Source: Branchiostoma lanceolatum (Eukaryota; Chordata; Leptocardii; Amphioxiformes; Branchiostomatidae). From it: 64,000 nt of DNA. The position numbers and the translations under genes were made by a program. Every line of letters begins with the position of its first letter. The stretch's first letter is position 1. The notes under the pieces are model-generated. The model ran no database searches and was not told the origin of the DNA. It saw nothing but the letters and a program-made list of their open reading frames with translations. Where the stretch lies: the NCBI RefSeq assembly GCF_035083965.1, contig NC_089736.1:11618207-11682206 (forward strand). Reading direction: 5' to 3'. Of the stretch, positions 24,403-35,381 are shown in pieces.

Positions 24403-27400
24403 TATGTGTGTGTGTATGAACACGATAACTCTAGAGGGTCTGGGTGGATTGTCTTGAAATAAGGCATGTAGGTAGGTCTTGATAAGACCCCGAAATGATT
24501 AGATTTTGGGCCCCTACCGGCTTGTTCTGGTACTGCAGCCGAACTTCCGGTTTTAATATCTCGTGTTCTGAACATGCTGTGGTCGAGTGGAAGATGGCTC
24601 TTGGGGCAGAAAGTAAGAGATGTAGGTTTGCCGACCCCTCACACCTAGCGGCAAGAGTGAAACTGCAGGGGCCGATTGTAAGGGAAAGTTCGGTCTATTA
24701 TTTTCTCCCGATAGAATCTTGATTGACACATGATGGGTGAGACCTTTTGTATAATATCACTAAAAACCTTAACACAATACAATATACTAATGTACTGGAC
24801 AAAAATTGAATAGAGCTGTTACTATATCAACGTATAGTTGATAAGGCATATAAGATATGGAGTCGCCTTCTTGTATTTAGTAAAACAGTGAGCAAGTTAT
24901 TTCTGGACTGAGCAAAGTGCTTTGGACTGCTACTTCTAGCCTTTTATAGCTTAAACTTACAGATATATGATATTTTTGTGAAAACCCAGGGGAGTCTTCA
25001 CGCTTGATTCAATATGAAAAAAAATCTTGAGATTTATTACAAGCAAAATTTTCAAGCAACTTTTATCACGAACCTTTTTTTATTGGTTTTCAAAATAAAA
25101 AAAATAAAAATACAATAAGCGAACCATCCAGCGAGAAATAATATTGTACAAATAATGGGATAATCATGTACAATAGTGATAACAGAAGTACAGAAGTTAG
25201 TATAAGAACAATAATAATAATAACAATGATACTAATAGAACGTCAAAAGCTGTAGACGTGTACTTGCACGGATAACAATAATGATAACATAAATTTCAAC
25301 CAACAGAAATTAAAATGTACCACGAACCTTAAGTGAAAATGAATTTACTCTACTAACTCTTGTCTAGGTGGTAATGCTAATTGTCTGATATATTGTTGAA
25401 TGTGTTTCAGCTTGCAGCAATGGTGCAAGTTTCACTAATGTATTCGCGAGTCAGAGTTTCACAACTGACAACTACCCTGGAGTCTACCCTTACGAGGCAT
25501 GCGAATGGTCCGTCACTGTGCCAGCCGGGTCGGTTGTTCTACTAAGTTTCGATGCCTTCGACCTGGGGACCAACTTTGCCGGAAGTTGCATCAATGACTA
25601 CATAGATGTATACGACGGAGATTCGACAACTGGAACTCTGTTAGGTACTGTTGTAGTCCATTTGGTTTAGATTCAGGGTGTGTAGACAATCTAGTATGTA
25701 GATGAGGCGAAGGACTTACGTTTTGATACAAAAAAGCCAAGGACGTTTTAGGGCTGCAAATCATACAACTTAATAGCAAAAGGACACCGAACATCGAATT
25801 GTGAGCTAATTTTAAAAGGACTCAGCGAGTATCAATCAAAACAAAAATGCACTGAAATGCATTAACCATTTTACAAAACTTTGCCGTAGAGTCCACTTGC
25901 GTCACTTGGGCGAAGAGCAAGGCACAAACCCAGCTTTCATATAGCCAAACAATCTAATGGTTGTATTATGTGTAAAAAATGAAACAGAAGTGTTCTTCGA
26001 ATTCTTGTCTAAATTATAGATAATTCACATCGTTAGGTATTTGACACAATATCAAACATTGTTTTACCGCCGTAACTATATATCTCTCCTCCCTCGCACA
26101 GGCCAGTACTGCGGTACGGCTCTACCACCGGATCTGCTGACTACGTCCAACATCATGACTGTTAGACTAACCGTAGGCTTGAGCAGCGCCTTCAACGCTT
26201 TTAACTCTCAAACGGGTTTCTCTGCCACATTTACTGCAAGCGCTGCGGGTAAGAGGTTATATTCCTTTGTAACAGTTCTGAATGGTTTAGTTTCACGAAG
26301 TTGCATATCTTATATAACGTTACACTGGGAGCCCAGACTAGTACCGGGTCGCTAGCGATTTCCTTCGGCGGCCCAAGAACAGTCAGCCCGTCCGATCTTA
26401 ATCAACGCTCCGGGGAGTTGTAGCCCATGGAAGTAAGGGCCGGTCACCTCTCCGGCTAGAACTCCCCCGGTGAGCTAATTACGGTATCGGCGGGCTTGGA
26501 GCTTTCGGCCGCCGAATGAATTGGCTAGAAGGAACCGGCTAAAAGAACCGGCAAAAAAGGCCCGATAAACAGTCTGGTTCCCAGGGTAATATAACGTAGT
26601 CAAGTAAAACGTTATTGGACAACAACTGCATTAGGTATAATTTATGGCAAATAACATGGTATATTATCAACTACGAACTATAAAGTATCCTTCTCACAAC
26701 TTTCGGTGTATAGGGCGGCGCCCTTGGGCCACACAGCTGTAAAGCTCTACATCAGCCGCTAGAGGGCAGTTTAATCTATCTCATGTGGAGAAAACGTTGA
26801 CGCCACGTAAACTTCATGTTATCAGCTATTATAATAGATGATTATCATCGACAATGAGAATGTAAAGCTTTATCCTAAATCCATGTGATGGATTGTTTGT
26901 TTGTTTGTTTGTTTGTTTGGCTTATAAAATGGAAATGTCCTGCAGGATTGGACTCAGGATGTGGGAATATCGGAACATACAACGGACAGACGAGCGGATC
27001 TTTCTCGACTATGAACTACGGAAGCGGAAATTACGACAACAGCGCGACATGTACGTGGCAGATAACGGTCACTGCCGGGATGTATGTCGCCCTGTCATTC
27101 AGCAGCTTTGACGTGGATTCTTTCACGTGTGCTGGGAATGATAAAGTGACCGTTTATTATGGCGTAGGGACTGGCTTGTCGGAAGAAGGTACGTTTTCGG
27201 TTAGGGCCCCAGTCACAGTTTTTGTACGATCTTCGCACGATCGCAAACTGAATTTAAGGCATTCTTGGAATGATTTTGCATGGGTCGTTTTCAGCTGTCT
27301 TGTTACGGAAAGGGCTGTCTTAAATCCTTGTAAAAGGTTGGTTCTGTCATCGCCTGCTTGAAAGGTTTACGACACAGAATCGTACGACGACCCAATATGA

Positions 27401-30400
27401 ATATGAGTATCCATAATAATAATATCTAGATCAAAATAAGATGAACAGTTTTGCACATGTGATAGCTGCCAGTATGGGCATCATACGCCTTCTTCTCTGG
27501 TATTACGACTCAAATGTATCATTGAAAGCGGAATGGAAAATCATTATAGTGAAATAATCATAACTAATATCCTTTTAGGATCTTACTGTGGAACCACCTC
27601 AGGTTTGGGAAGTTACCCCCCGGCTACGGTGTATTCGTGTACAAACGAAATGACCGTTATTTTTACCAGCGACGCGTCAACCTCGAACACCGGCTTTCTC
27701 GCGTCCTTTTCAGAATCAGGTACGTGTGTTTTCTTTGGTTTCATGCAGGCAAGACCACATCGATGACAAACACATCATATCATATACAATATATATTGTC
27801 TTCTAAGGTGTATTGAAATTATAATTTTTTACTCCATTTATTGTAGGTTATGTATACAAGTTGTATGTTCGTCTGTATTATTGTGGGTCAAACGTTACCA
27901 GCGAGAGCTGTAATGAATTGTTAAAAATACAAAATACAAATAGATATCATATCATATCATATCATGGTAACATATAATAAGCAAGTATGAAAGAATGTGC
28001 ATTTTAGTTATTAGTATATCATTGCTACCCTTTAACGGAATTTAAATGCCTTAATACCTTTATGACACCTTATGACAGCTACTGGTTCAGCGTGCCCCAC
28101 AACAACCGTTGCCCCGACAACAACCGTTGCCCCGACAACGCTGGCACCAACAACAACAACCGTCGCCCCAACAACAACACCCGCGCCCACAACGGTCGTC
28201 ACTACATTGGCACCGACGACGCCGATATGTAAGTGCCAACTTGGTAATATTGATGATGGCAATCCTTTGCAAAAAACATTATACAACAAAAAAACAAACA
28301 TCGTTGTGAATTTTGCCATCCATTTGCTTTCCACAAAATCACAACACCTTAGCATGAAATAAATCACAAACACAATCACAGCAAAAACAGTGTAGTTTTT
28401 CTATCGCAAACCTGTAACAATATGGGAAACAAACAACATGGCGCCCGCCAACAATCAAACAAACAACATGGCGGCGTCCATAGGCGCCAGCAAAAATAAT
28501 GCAAGTTTTGCTATCACTTAAGAAAACTTTAACTATATGGAAGTCAACATTCTTGAGCATTAAGATTGGTCGGCCAGCCTGTAACGAACCAAAGGCGAGT
28601 AAAATATCCCCAATGTTGTCATACATGCATACTTTGTAGAATATAATAATATTAATATTAATATTAATGTGACTGTATTTGAGTTTATGACGTACCTGAG
28701 AAATAGTATGCTGTTCCAGCTTACAGTACCAGCTGCACCGGAACCGGAAGTACCATGACGTCAACGACAGGTACCTTGCAGTCCATGAACTATCCCACCG
28801 CGTACGACAGCTACTCGAACTGTACCTGGGAAATACAGGTGAGAAATCGTTGCAACTCTGTATACATGTTGACTTCAGATGCATGTTATGATACGTTGGC
28901 AACGAAGCATCTTTTCACGCATAATTCCGGGTATTCCATTGGGACTGGAATTCCTGGCATTCCATTGGGACTGGAATTCCTGGCTTTCCATTGGGACTGG
29001 AATTCCTGGCATTCCATTGGGACTGGAATTCCTGGCATTCCATTGGGACTGGAATTCCTGGCATTCCATTGGGACTGGAATTCCTGGCATTCCATTGGGA
29101 CTGGAAATCCTGGCATCACATTGGGACTGGAATTCCTGACATTCCATTGGGTTGGGAATTACTTGTATTTTATCAGTGCCCTATGCAGGGTACAGTAAAA
29201 ATGAAAACAACAACAACCACCGTCGCTATGGCAATGTCTTTTTTTTATTGCCAATCTTGTTTTTCTTTCAGGTCGCAGCAGTCAGCTCAGTCAGCCTGTC
29301 GTTTGACAATTTCCGAGTCGGTGATCCGAACGACACCTCCTGTACGGCAGACTATGTGGCCGTTTACGACGGGCTCAGTCCCAACACTGTACTACTAGGT
29401 AAGAATCGCCAAAGTACCGTGGCCGACAGGTACAAAGAATGACACAGCTTAACTTTTGCTGACCGACACACCGACCGTTGCTGCGCGACACACCAACTTT
29501 TTATGGGTGTGTCGCGCAGCTCTCAAGTTGGTGTATCGCAGCAAAAGTAGGTGAGTAGCGCTTTGTACCTGTCGGCCACGGTAACAAAAAAATCATACAC
29601 GAAGGATCTCGATTAGGATAGCGGGAACAGAATAAGGCATCAGCCCAACAATATCCATCAAACAACTGGGTTAAGTTACATCAAGGAGGATTTTAGGTTG
29701 CGAATATTAAACCTCCTTATAATTAGTTAGATTAAAGGAACGGTGACTTTTAGCCATCATAAAAAAAAGCTCTATACATACGCTATTTGAGCAGAACAAA
29801 CTCTGGACAAACAAAAACACGACACATGATACGTTCATCAACTGGTAACTTTATACATGTATTCCTATTTTCACACAGGAACGTATTGTACCTGGACAAC
29901 TCCGCCGAACATCACCGTCTCGTCAGGCGAACTGACGGTCATCTTCATAAGCGACGGCGTCGACAACACACAAGGCTTCTCCGCAACATACACCGTCACA
30001 TGTATGCTAACCTTTATCACACTGAAGTAGCCGTTTGGCACACAATTTCCTATTGATTACAGAGTTAGGCAGCAGGGAGTCAAGAGTTTCATTGGTTTTG
30101 GGCTTTGATAAATACTCTGGAAGTTACAATCCATTTGTTTTTCTGAATGTAAAAGATTTCATTCGAACATAACAAAATTTGAAAATTTGTCCCTGTACAG
30201 TGACTACGGCGCCTCCAACGACTGCCCCACCTACTACAACTACTCCACCGACCACAGCACCACCGACTACAACTACTCCACCAACCACGGCACCACCTAC
30301 TACAACCACTCCTCCAACCACCGCTGCACCATCTACCGCTGCACCAACAACCACGGCTATACCCTCTACCCTTGCTGCAACAACAACAACTGTTGCAACC

Positions 30401-32900
30401 ACCACAGCCACTACAACAACCGCCCCAACCACTGCACAACCTACAACCGCAGCCCCAACTACTGTGCAGCCTACAACCCCAGCCCCAACCACTGTGCAAC
30501 CAACTACAACAGCACCGACTACTGCACAACCTTCCACTGTTCCCCCTACAACTACAACACCGACAACGGCGGCACCTACGACTACACTACATTCGACGGT
30601 TGCCACAACTACTGTACCACCGTCTACAGCAGCTCCTACTACGGCACAACCTTCTACAGTGCCCCCTACAACTTTACCACCGTCTACAGCTGCTCCAAGT
30701 ACTACACAACCATCAACGCTTCCCCCGACAACTACACAAGCGTCGACAGCACCACCTATAACTACACCGCCTTCCACCGCTGCTCCTACAACCACCCAGC
30801 CTTCGACACTGGCCCCCACGACTCAACCGCCCTCAACGGCCGCTCCTACTACAACCGCGCCACCTTCAACAGCGGCCCCAACCACCACGCAGGCTTCAAC
30901 GGTACCCCCTGCAACAACACAACCTACAACAGCAGCGCCAACTACACCGGAAGCTACAACTGCAGCCCCGACCACTGCACAGCCTACGACGACACCTGTA
31001 CAGACCACCACAAAAGCAACCACTGTTCTGACGACAGTGCCAACCACAGCCGCCCCGACTACTGTGGCCATTACAACGACACCGCTGCAAACAACTACAG
31101 GTATCAACATTGCCTTATACCTGGTGTTGAAATTGTCTTTCCAGTCGGCATTTCTCAAAGCTCTTGTGGTGCCTTTTTAAATACAGTGCACCGAAACTTA
31201 ATCGTTATGTCTTGATGATTGATTGGCACAGGTAACTCAATTGGTATGCTTGCGGTACACTTTAACCCATCCAAGTATATCTTACCTATGTACAACCTCT
31301 TAAATCGTAAAATGAATAATCTTGACTTTACTTAAATAAGAGTTAAAGAAGATAACGGGAGTGACATGTCTACCTAGCCTCTACCAGACTCTATAGGTCG
31401 CTGGAAAATAGGAGAAATTGGCCAAATAGACAGACAACAGGCGTTAGCCGTCATGGGAGTGGACCTAAACTAATTATCCTGCGACCTATGGAGTCTGGTA
31501 GAGGCTAATGTCTACCCATGGTTGTGGATTAGATAGTAAACTGAGATATTTTCCAGCGCCCAACACCACGTGTCCCTCCAGCGGGGTCCTGACCGACCAG
31601 TACGGGTCCGTCTCCTCCATGAACTACCCTTTCTCGTACGAGAACAAGGCGTACTGTGAGTGGGTGATCGCGGTGGGGGCGGGGTACGTCATTCAACTGC
31701 AGTTCACCGCCTTCATCTTGGAACCCAGTACTAGTGACCCGAGCTGTACTAAAGATTACGTCAACGTCTACGAGGGGACAGGGACGTCCAAGACTTTGGC
31801 AGGTACGATTGCAAGTTTTGCAGAAACAAGTCTCGACAAAATTATCAACTCGTCAAATTAGGTAAAAGTGTCTCCCATCCCGTTTCATTCCTTCCTCTTT
31901 TTCTCAAATTTTCCATATCTCCCTTAATACTTCACTCACTCACTCACTCACTCACTCACTCACTCACTCACTCACTCACTCACTCACTCACTCACTGACT
32001 CATTCACTGACTCACTGGTTCACTCACGCACTCGTGCACACAGTGACTCACTCACTCACTCACCCACTCACTCACTCACTCACTCACTCACTCACTCATT
32101 CACTTATTTACTCACACCATTCCACCTACACCGCTCCCTCTCTACACCCCTCCTTTTTCTGTAGGCTTTGCCTTTAGTTTATCTAAAGGTAAAGGTAAAG
32201 CGGTCGAACCTCCGACTGAAGGCGAAGCATGATGCTTTTCGATAGCTATCGGTGCAACTTGGCTTCGCTACGATTCACGTATAGGGCATGCAAAACACTA
32301 TGATCCACTTTCCCTACTCTACAGCGACGTATTGTGGACAGAGTGTTCCGGCCACCTTCACGTCCACGGGAAACACCATGTCTGTATCCTTCACGTCGGA
32401 CGGGTCGGGCACGTACCAGGGTTTCATGGCAGTCTACACGGCCGTACAACTGAGTAAGTACGGAACCATAGCTCCTTATTACAGGTTTCCGTAGCAAAAC
32501 CTTTGTTGGATCCGTTGGCATGTGTGGTGGCCGCCATCTTGATTTTGTGACGTCGCAGGGTAGCCATACCATTTCATTGGGAAGGGTGTTTTTGGGGTCG
32601 CTAGTGTTCTCTCTATTTTCAACAAATCGGCACACAACTATCACACATTCAACTCAAACAAAAATGAAGATTCAATACCAATTCATAAAAAGACCCCGTA
32701 ATCGCTAAACTAACATAACAAACCTGAAGTATATGTAGCACAAATACTTAACTCTAGTTATCATACATGTGGTAGATAATTTCAGGTGTGAATGGTGCTA
32801 CGATCCATTTCAAATATACTCTAGAAATTCAGCAATGGAGAATGATCGTACATGTCAAAAGCGACAAAAAACACAGAGATGCACATATGAAGCAACCACA

Positions 32901-32941
<41 letters not shown>

Positions 32942-35381
32942 TTAGTCGTTAGAGGCGTCAACAACAGTGGTATACAAACGCCATCTAGCGGTTGTTATGA
33001 CCGCTACACTTGTATCTTTCTCATCAACGCATCAACCCAATGTTGACAACTGTAACAGCAGCTACACCCTGGATAAGCCACACAGAGAGTATCATCATAT
33101 ACATACCCTTCAAACTGATTTCTTTGATTATCAGAGGTGTCAATAACAGCGGTATAGAAACGCCATCTAGCGGTTGTTGTTACCACTACACGGCAGGCAA
33201 TCAACCGTGGCATGGCTTGTATCTTTCTCTTAAACACAGCAACCCAAGGTACGACAACTGTAACAGCGGCTACACCCTGGATCAGCCACACAGAGAGCAT
33301 AATTGCTGTGGTGTTTCTGTGTCTTCTGGCTCTCCTAGTCATCGCAATGGCGGCATACTGTGTCTACGCCACTTGCCGAAGAAAGCCGAAAGTTGCCGAC
33401 GGCGAATCGAACCCTCTGAAGGCCAACAACCAGAAGATAAACAATGGAAAGAAGTGTGTCCCCCTCCGAAGTTTTTGTGTAGATTGTATCGAAAATTCTC
33501 TTCTCGTTTTTATCTATTTTAAAAACATTATGATTGTATATCCAACTAAGTAAATATGGTTGCGAAATTTAAGACTATGACAAAGACTTACAGTTACTGT
33601 TGATGGTAAAAATATGATGTCCATTTTCACATCATACATTCGAATCATAACTAATACAGTCACACCTGTCCAAGGCGACCACCCATGGGACCGAGGTAAA
33701 GCGGTCGCATTGGACAGGTGGTCGCGTTGAAAAGGTGGTCGCATAGGCAGGTTTGACTGTATTCATGTCACCTCGAATCATTAGGTATGTATCATCCAAG
33801 TAAGTATAACAAATACAAGGAATGCGACTGATGATAAACATGTATTACTGTATTTCTGCAGTGGCAAAGGGATCGAACTCTCGCCCTACGACGGCACCAA
33901 AACTCCCAAGCAAGCCTTCGGGCCTAACAGTGCTGCAGCGGCGGGTGTGGTAGCAGGGGCCGCCGCCGGCGGTACGGCTGCGGTCGCGGCAGCAAACAAC
34001 AACGCAGCCGGGAAGAAGTCCATTCTAAAGAACGGCGGGGGGTCGGGACAGAAGGCACCTGTCACGGCAAGCAGCAAATTCGGGACCCCCACAGTGGCGT
34101 CAGGAGGGGTGGGGGTAGCGTCAGGAGGGGTGGGGGCAGCGGCGGGGGCAGGGGTGGGGGTAGCCGCCGGCCTAGGCGCGGGAGCCGCGGCGAGCTCCTT
34201 TAACCCCACCCTTCCTGGTGCCGTTTCAAACAACACGGTGAGTATATGGGATCATTCGTCTTCCACTGTCCCGGAAAAAGAAGTCGAACCCAATAAGTTA
34301 GAACTTAGTGTCAGTAGTCTGTCCGTCCTCTCCGTGTTACATATACTAGTACTTGAAATTAGCCTACGGGCAGGAACTTTCAACTTTATATATAGGATAT
34401 GGACATTTTCATTAAAAGCAGTTCAAACCTAACTGCATATTTTACCGTCTTCTTCTGAATCTTTTCACTCTAGTTTGTATGGAAGCAGAGAAATGGATTT
34501 TACAAGTTCTAGTTCGTAGTCTGCAAACTACATGATAGGGTTATCACTCAGACGGAAGATCTGTACACGTGCTGTAATCAAGAACATATACCATACAGTA
34601 CTATTTGTTCTATGTTCCTTACTAAGCTATTTTGTCCACTTACTAAGCTGCTTTGTTTCATATTTGTAGAAGGCACCAAGCGCGTCGAGAGCGCTAGCCC
34701 CAGGTCCAAACGACGGGTACGCCATCGACCCCGGTAAGTACTTGTAAATTACATCACAATTGTATGAGCCAGAGTGCTTGCCTTGCGTTTAAAGCATCTC
34801 TTAACCTTGTCCTTGCTGCCTAACTCTGTTACCAATGGGTAATTGGGTGTCAAACGTTTACTTCAGAGTGCTAAAGGCTTAGTATATATTTCCGATCTTC
34901 ACACTGTGGCATCGTGTGGTAGGGTGTTTCGCCCAGAACCGAGAGAGGTCCCTGGTTCGAAACCCCGATATGCCCCGATGTTGTGTCCTTGGGAAAGGCA
35001 CTTTACACGACTTTCCTCACTCCACCCAGGTGTGAATGGGTACAAAGTGCAAGTGTGGAGCAATTACAAATGTATGTATCTGTTGTGTATTATGTGATTG
35101 TAAACTCTACGGCAATTCAGCACTGGCTGCCATTGCACGGGTAATTCCTGATCAATGAACCATTATTATTATTATCATTACATACTCACTAATTGTGCGA
35201 ATGCCTGTTTTTTTTTTTTTTTTTTACAGTGACGGGAAGAGAGTACGTGTACGACAAGAAGACAGGGAAGAGATTCTGGTCTCCTTCTCCGGCAGAGATC
35301 GCTGGAGGCGTCTGGTCAACACCTTTAGCCGTCATCAAGGCCGCAAACAAGTTTAAGAAGAACGGAAACCTAAACTTTTAA
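21753..35381 (+). CDS. CUB-domain, mucin-like type I membrane protein, 16 exons, 1141 aa
   Basis: Exons: 21753-21813, 25411-25644, 26102-26248, 26946-27188, 27579-27719, 28079-28228, 28720-28838, 29272-29398, 29879-30001, 30201-31100, 31557-31802, 32325-32453, 33240-33453, 33862-34237, 34670-34733, 35230-35381. All are GT-AG and phase-consistent; the donor at 33454 (AA|GTGTGT) is the weakest. Residues 1-20 are a signal peptide (MSLFAILLALVAFLIDGASS). CUB1 is about 22-147, CUB2 148-275, a Thr/Pro linker 276-325, CUB3 331-448, a Thr/Pro/Ala mucin-like block 449-748 and CUB4 751-873. A membrane span 894-916 (IIAVVFLCLLALLVIAMAAY) precedes CRRKPK and a 225-residue Ala/Gly-rich cytoplasmic tail. 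Each CUB is split over two or three exons and shows DY(I/V)(D/N/A)VYDG/YEG-type motifs. Likely a heavily O-glycosylated surface protein; ligand unknown. ATTAAA at 35824 may be the polyA signal. Confidence 0.88.
24298..24418. repeat. CT-rich run followed by (TG)n
   Basis: TCTC/TTTC-rich tract followed by about 25 TG units ending in GTATG steps, in intron 1 of the CUB-mucin gene. Immediately downstream (24435-24545) is a fragment of the dispersed repeat seen at 6307 and 7185. Confidence 0.9.
26312..26597. mobile_element. MITE with 9-bp target duplication (A)
   Basis: A 268-bp element (26321-26588) flanked by the perfect direct repeat ATATAACGT at 26312-26320 and 26589-26597. Terminal inverted repeats read TACACTGGGAGCCCAGACT on the left and, complemented, TACCCTGGGAACCAGACTG on the right. 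No coding capacity; the interior is G+C-rich for an intron. A 9-bp duplication fits Mutator-like elements best (hAT makes 8). Lies in intron 3 of the CUB-mucin gene. Confidence 0.85.
28926..29160. repeat. 26-bp minisatellite in a CUB-gene intron
   Basis: About nine copies of a 26-bp unit, GGCATTCCATTGGGACTGGA plus ATTCCT, with few substitutions. The array opens frames on both strands but lies between splice-consistent exons at 28720-28838 and 29272-29398, so it is intronic. Confidence 0.92.
29415..29583. mobile_element. Palindromic MITE with 21-bp perfect inverted ends
   Basis: The left end CCGTGGCCGACAGGTACAAA (from 29417) is the exact complement of the right end (to 29581). TA on each side may be the target duplication. 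The interior is also largely palindromic (TGCTGCGCGACACACCAACT … complement). 165 bp, in the intron 18 bp after the donor of the CUB3 exon at 29272-29398. Confidence 0.8.
31366..31516. mobile_element. MITE with 9-bp target duplication (B)
   Basis: A 133-bp element (31375-31507) with ends TAGCCTCTACCAGACTCT and complement, flanked by perfect ATGTCTACC at 31366-31374 and 31508-31516. The outer bases share TA..CCT…ACCAGACT with the element at 26312, suggesting one superfamily. Intronic, 40 bp before the CUB4 exon. Confidence 0.85.
31928..32106. repeat. (CACT)n microsatellite, interrupted
   Basis: Two long runs of CACT/ACTC separated by a degenerate middle, about 175 bp, in the intron between the two CUB4 exons. 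Confidence 0.95.
32908..32940. repeat. (CA)n microsatellite
   Basis: About 16 CA units just upstream of the duplicated exon segment at 32946. Confidence 0.95.
32946..33110 (+). pseudogene. Relic duplicate of the transmembrane exon region of the CUB-mucin gene
   Basis: This segment is a diverged tandem copy of 33134-33300. Both contain ACGCCATCTAGCGGTTGTT, CTTGTATCTTTCTC, a Thr-rich coding stretch (ACAACTGTAACAGC(A/G)GCTA) and ATCAGCCACACAGAGAG-type sequence. In the first copy the splice acceptor region reads CATCAACGCATCAACCC instead of AAACACAG|CAACCC, so no AG precedes the exon. The copy also ends before the membrane-span codons. It therefore looks non-functional. Confidence 0.75.
34890..35180 (+). 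repeat. tRNA-derived SINE-like repeat
   Basis: Begins with a tRNA-like head: an A-box-like GTGTGGTAGGGTGTTTCG and a B-box-like GGTTCGAAACCCCG. The body CTTGGGAAAGGCACTTTACA and CACCCAGGTGTGAATGGGTA follows, with a tail of (ATT)n at about 35163-35180. Lies in the intron before the last exon of the CUB-mucin gene. Confidence 0.7.

Noticed and set aside
30124-30819. Val/Gly-rich minus-strand frame of 231 codons over the mucin exon
   Set aside because: Antisense shadow of the ACN-rich mucin exon, whose plus-strand frame is phase-matched to both neighbouring exons.
32246-32644. 132-codon minus-strand frame over a CUB4 exon
   Set aside because: Antisense shadow of the exon at 32325-32453 plus intron; no motif.
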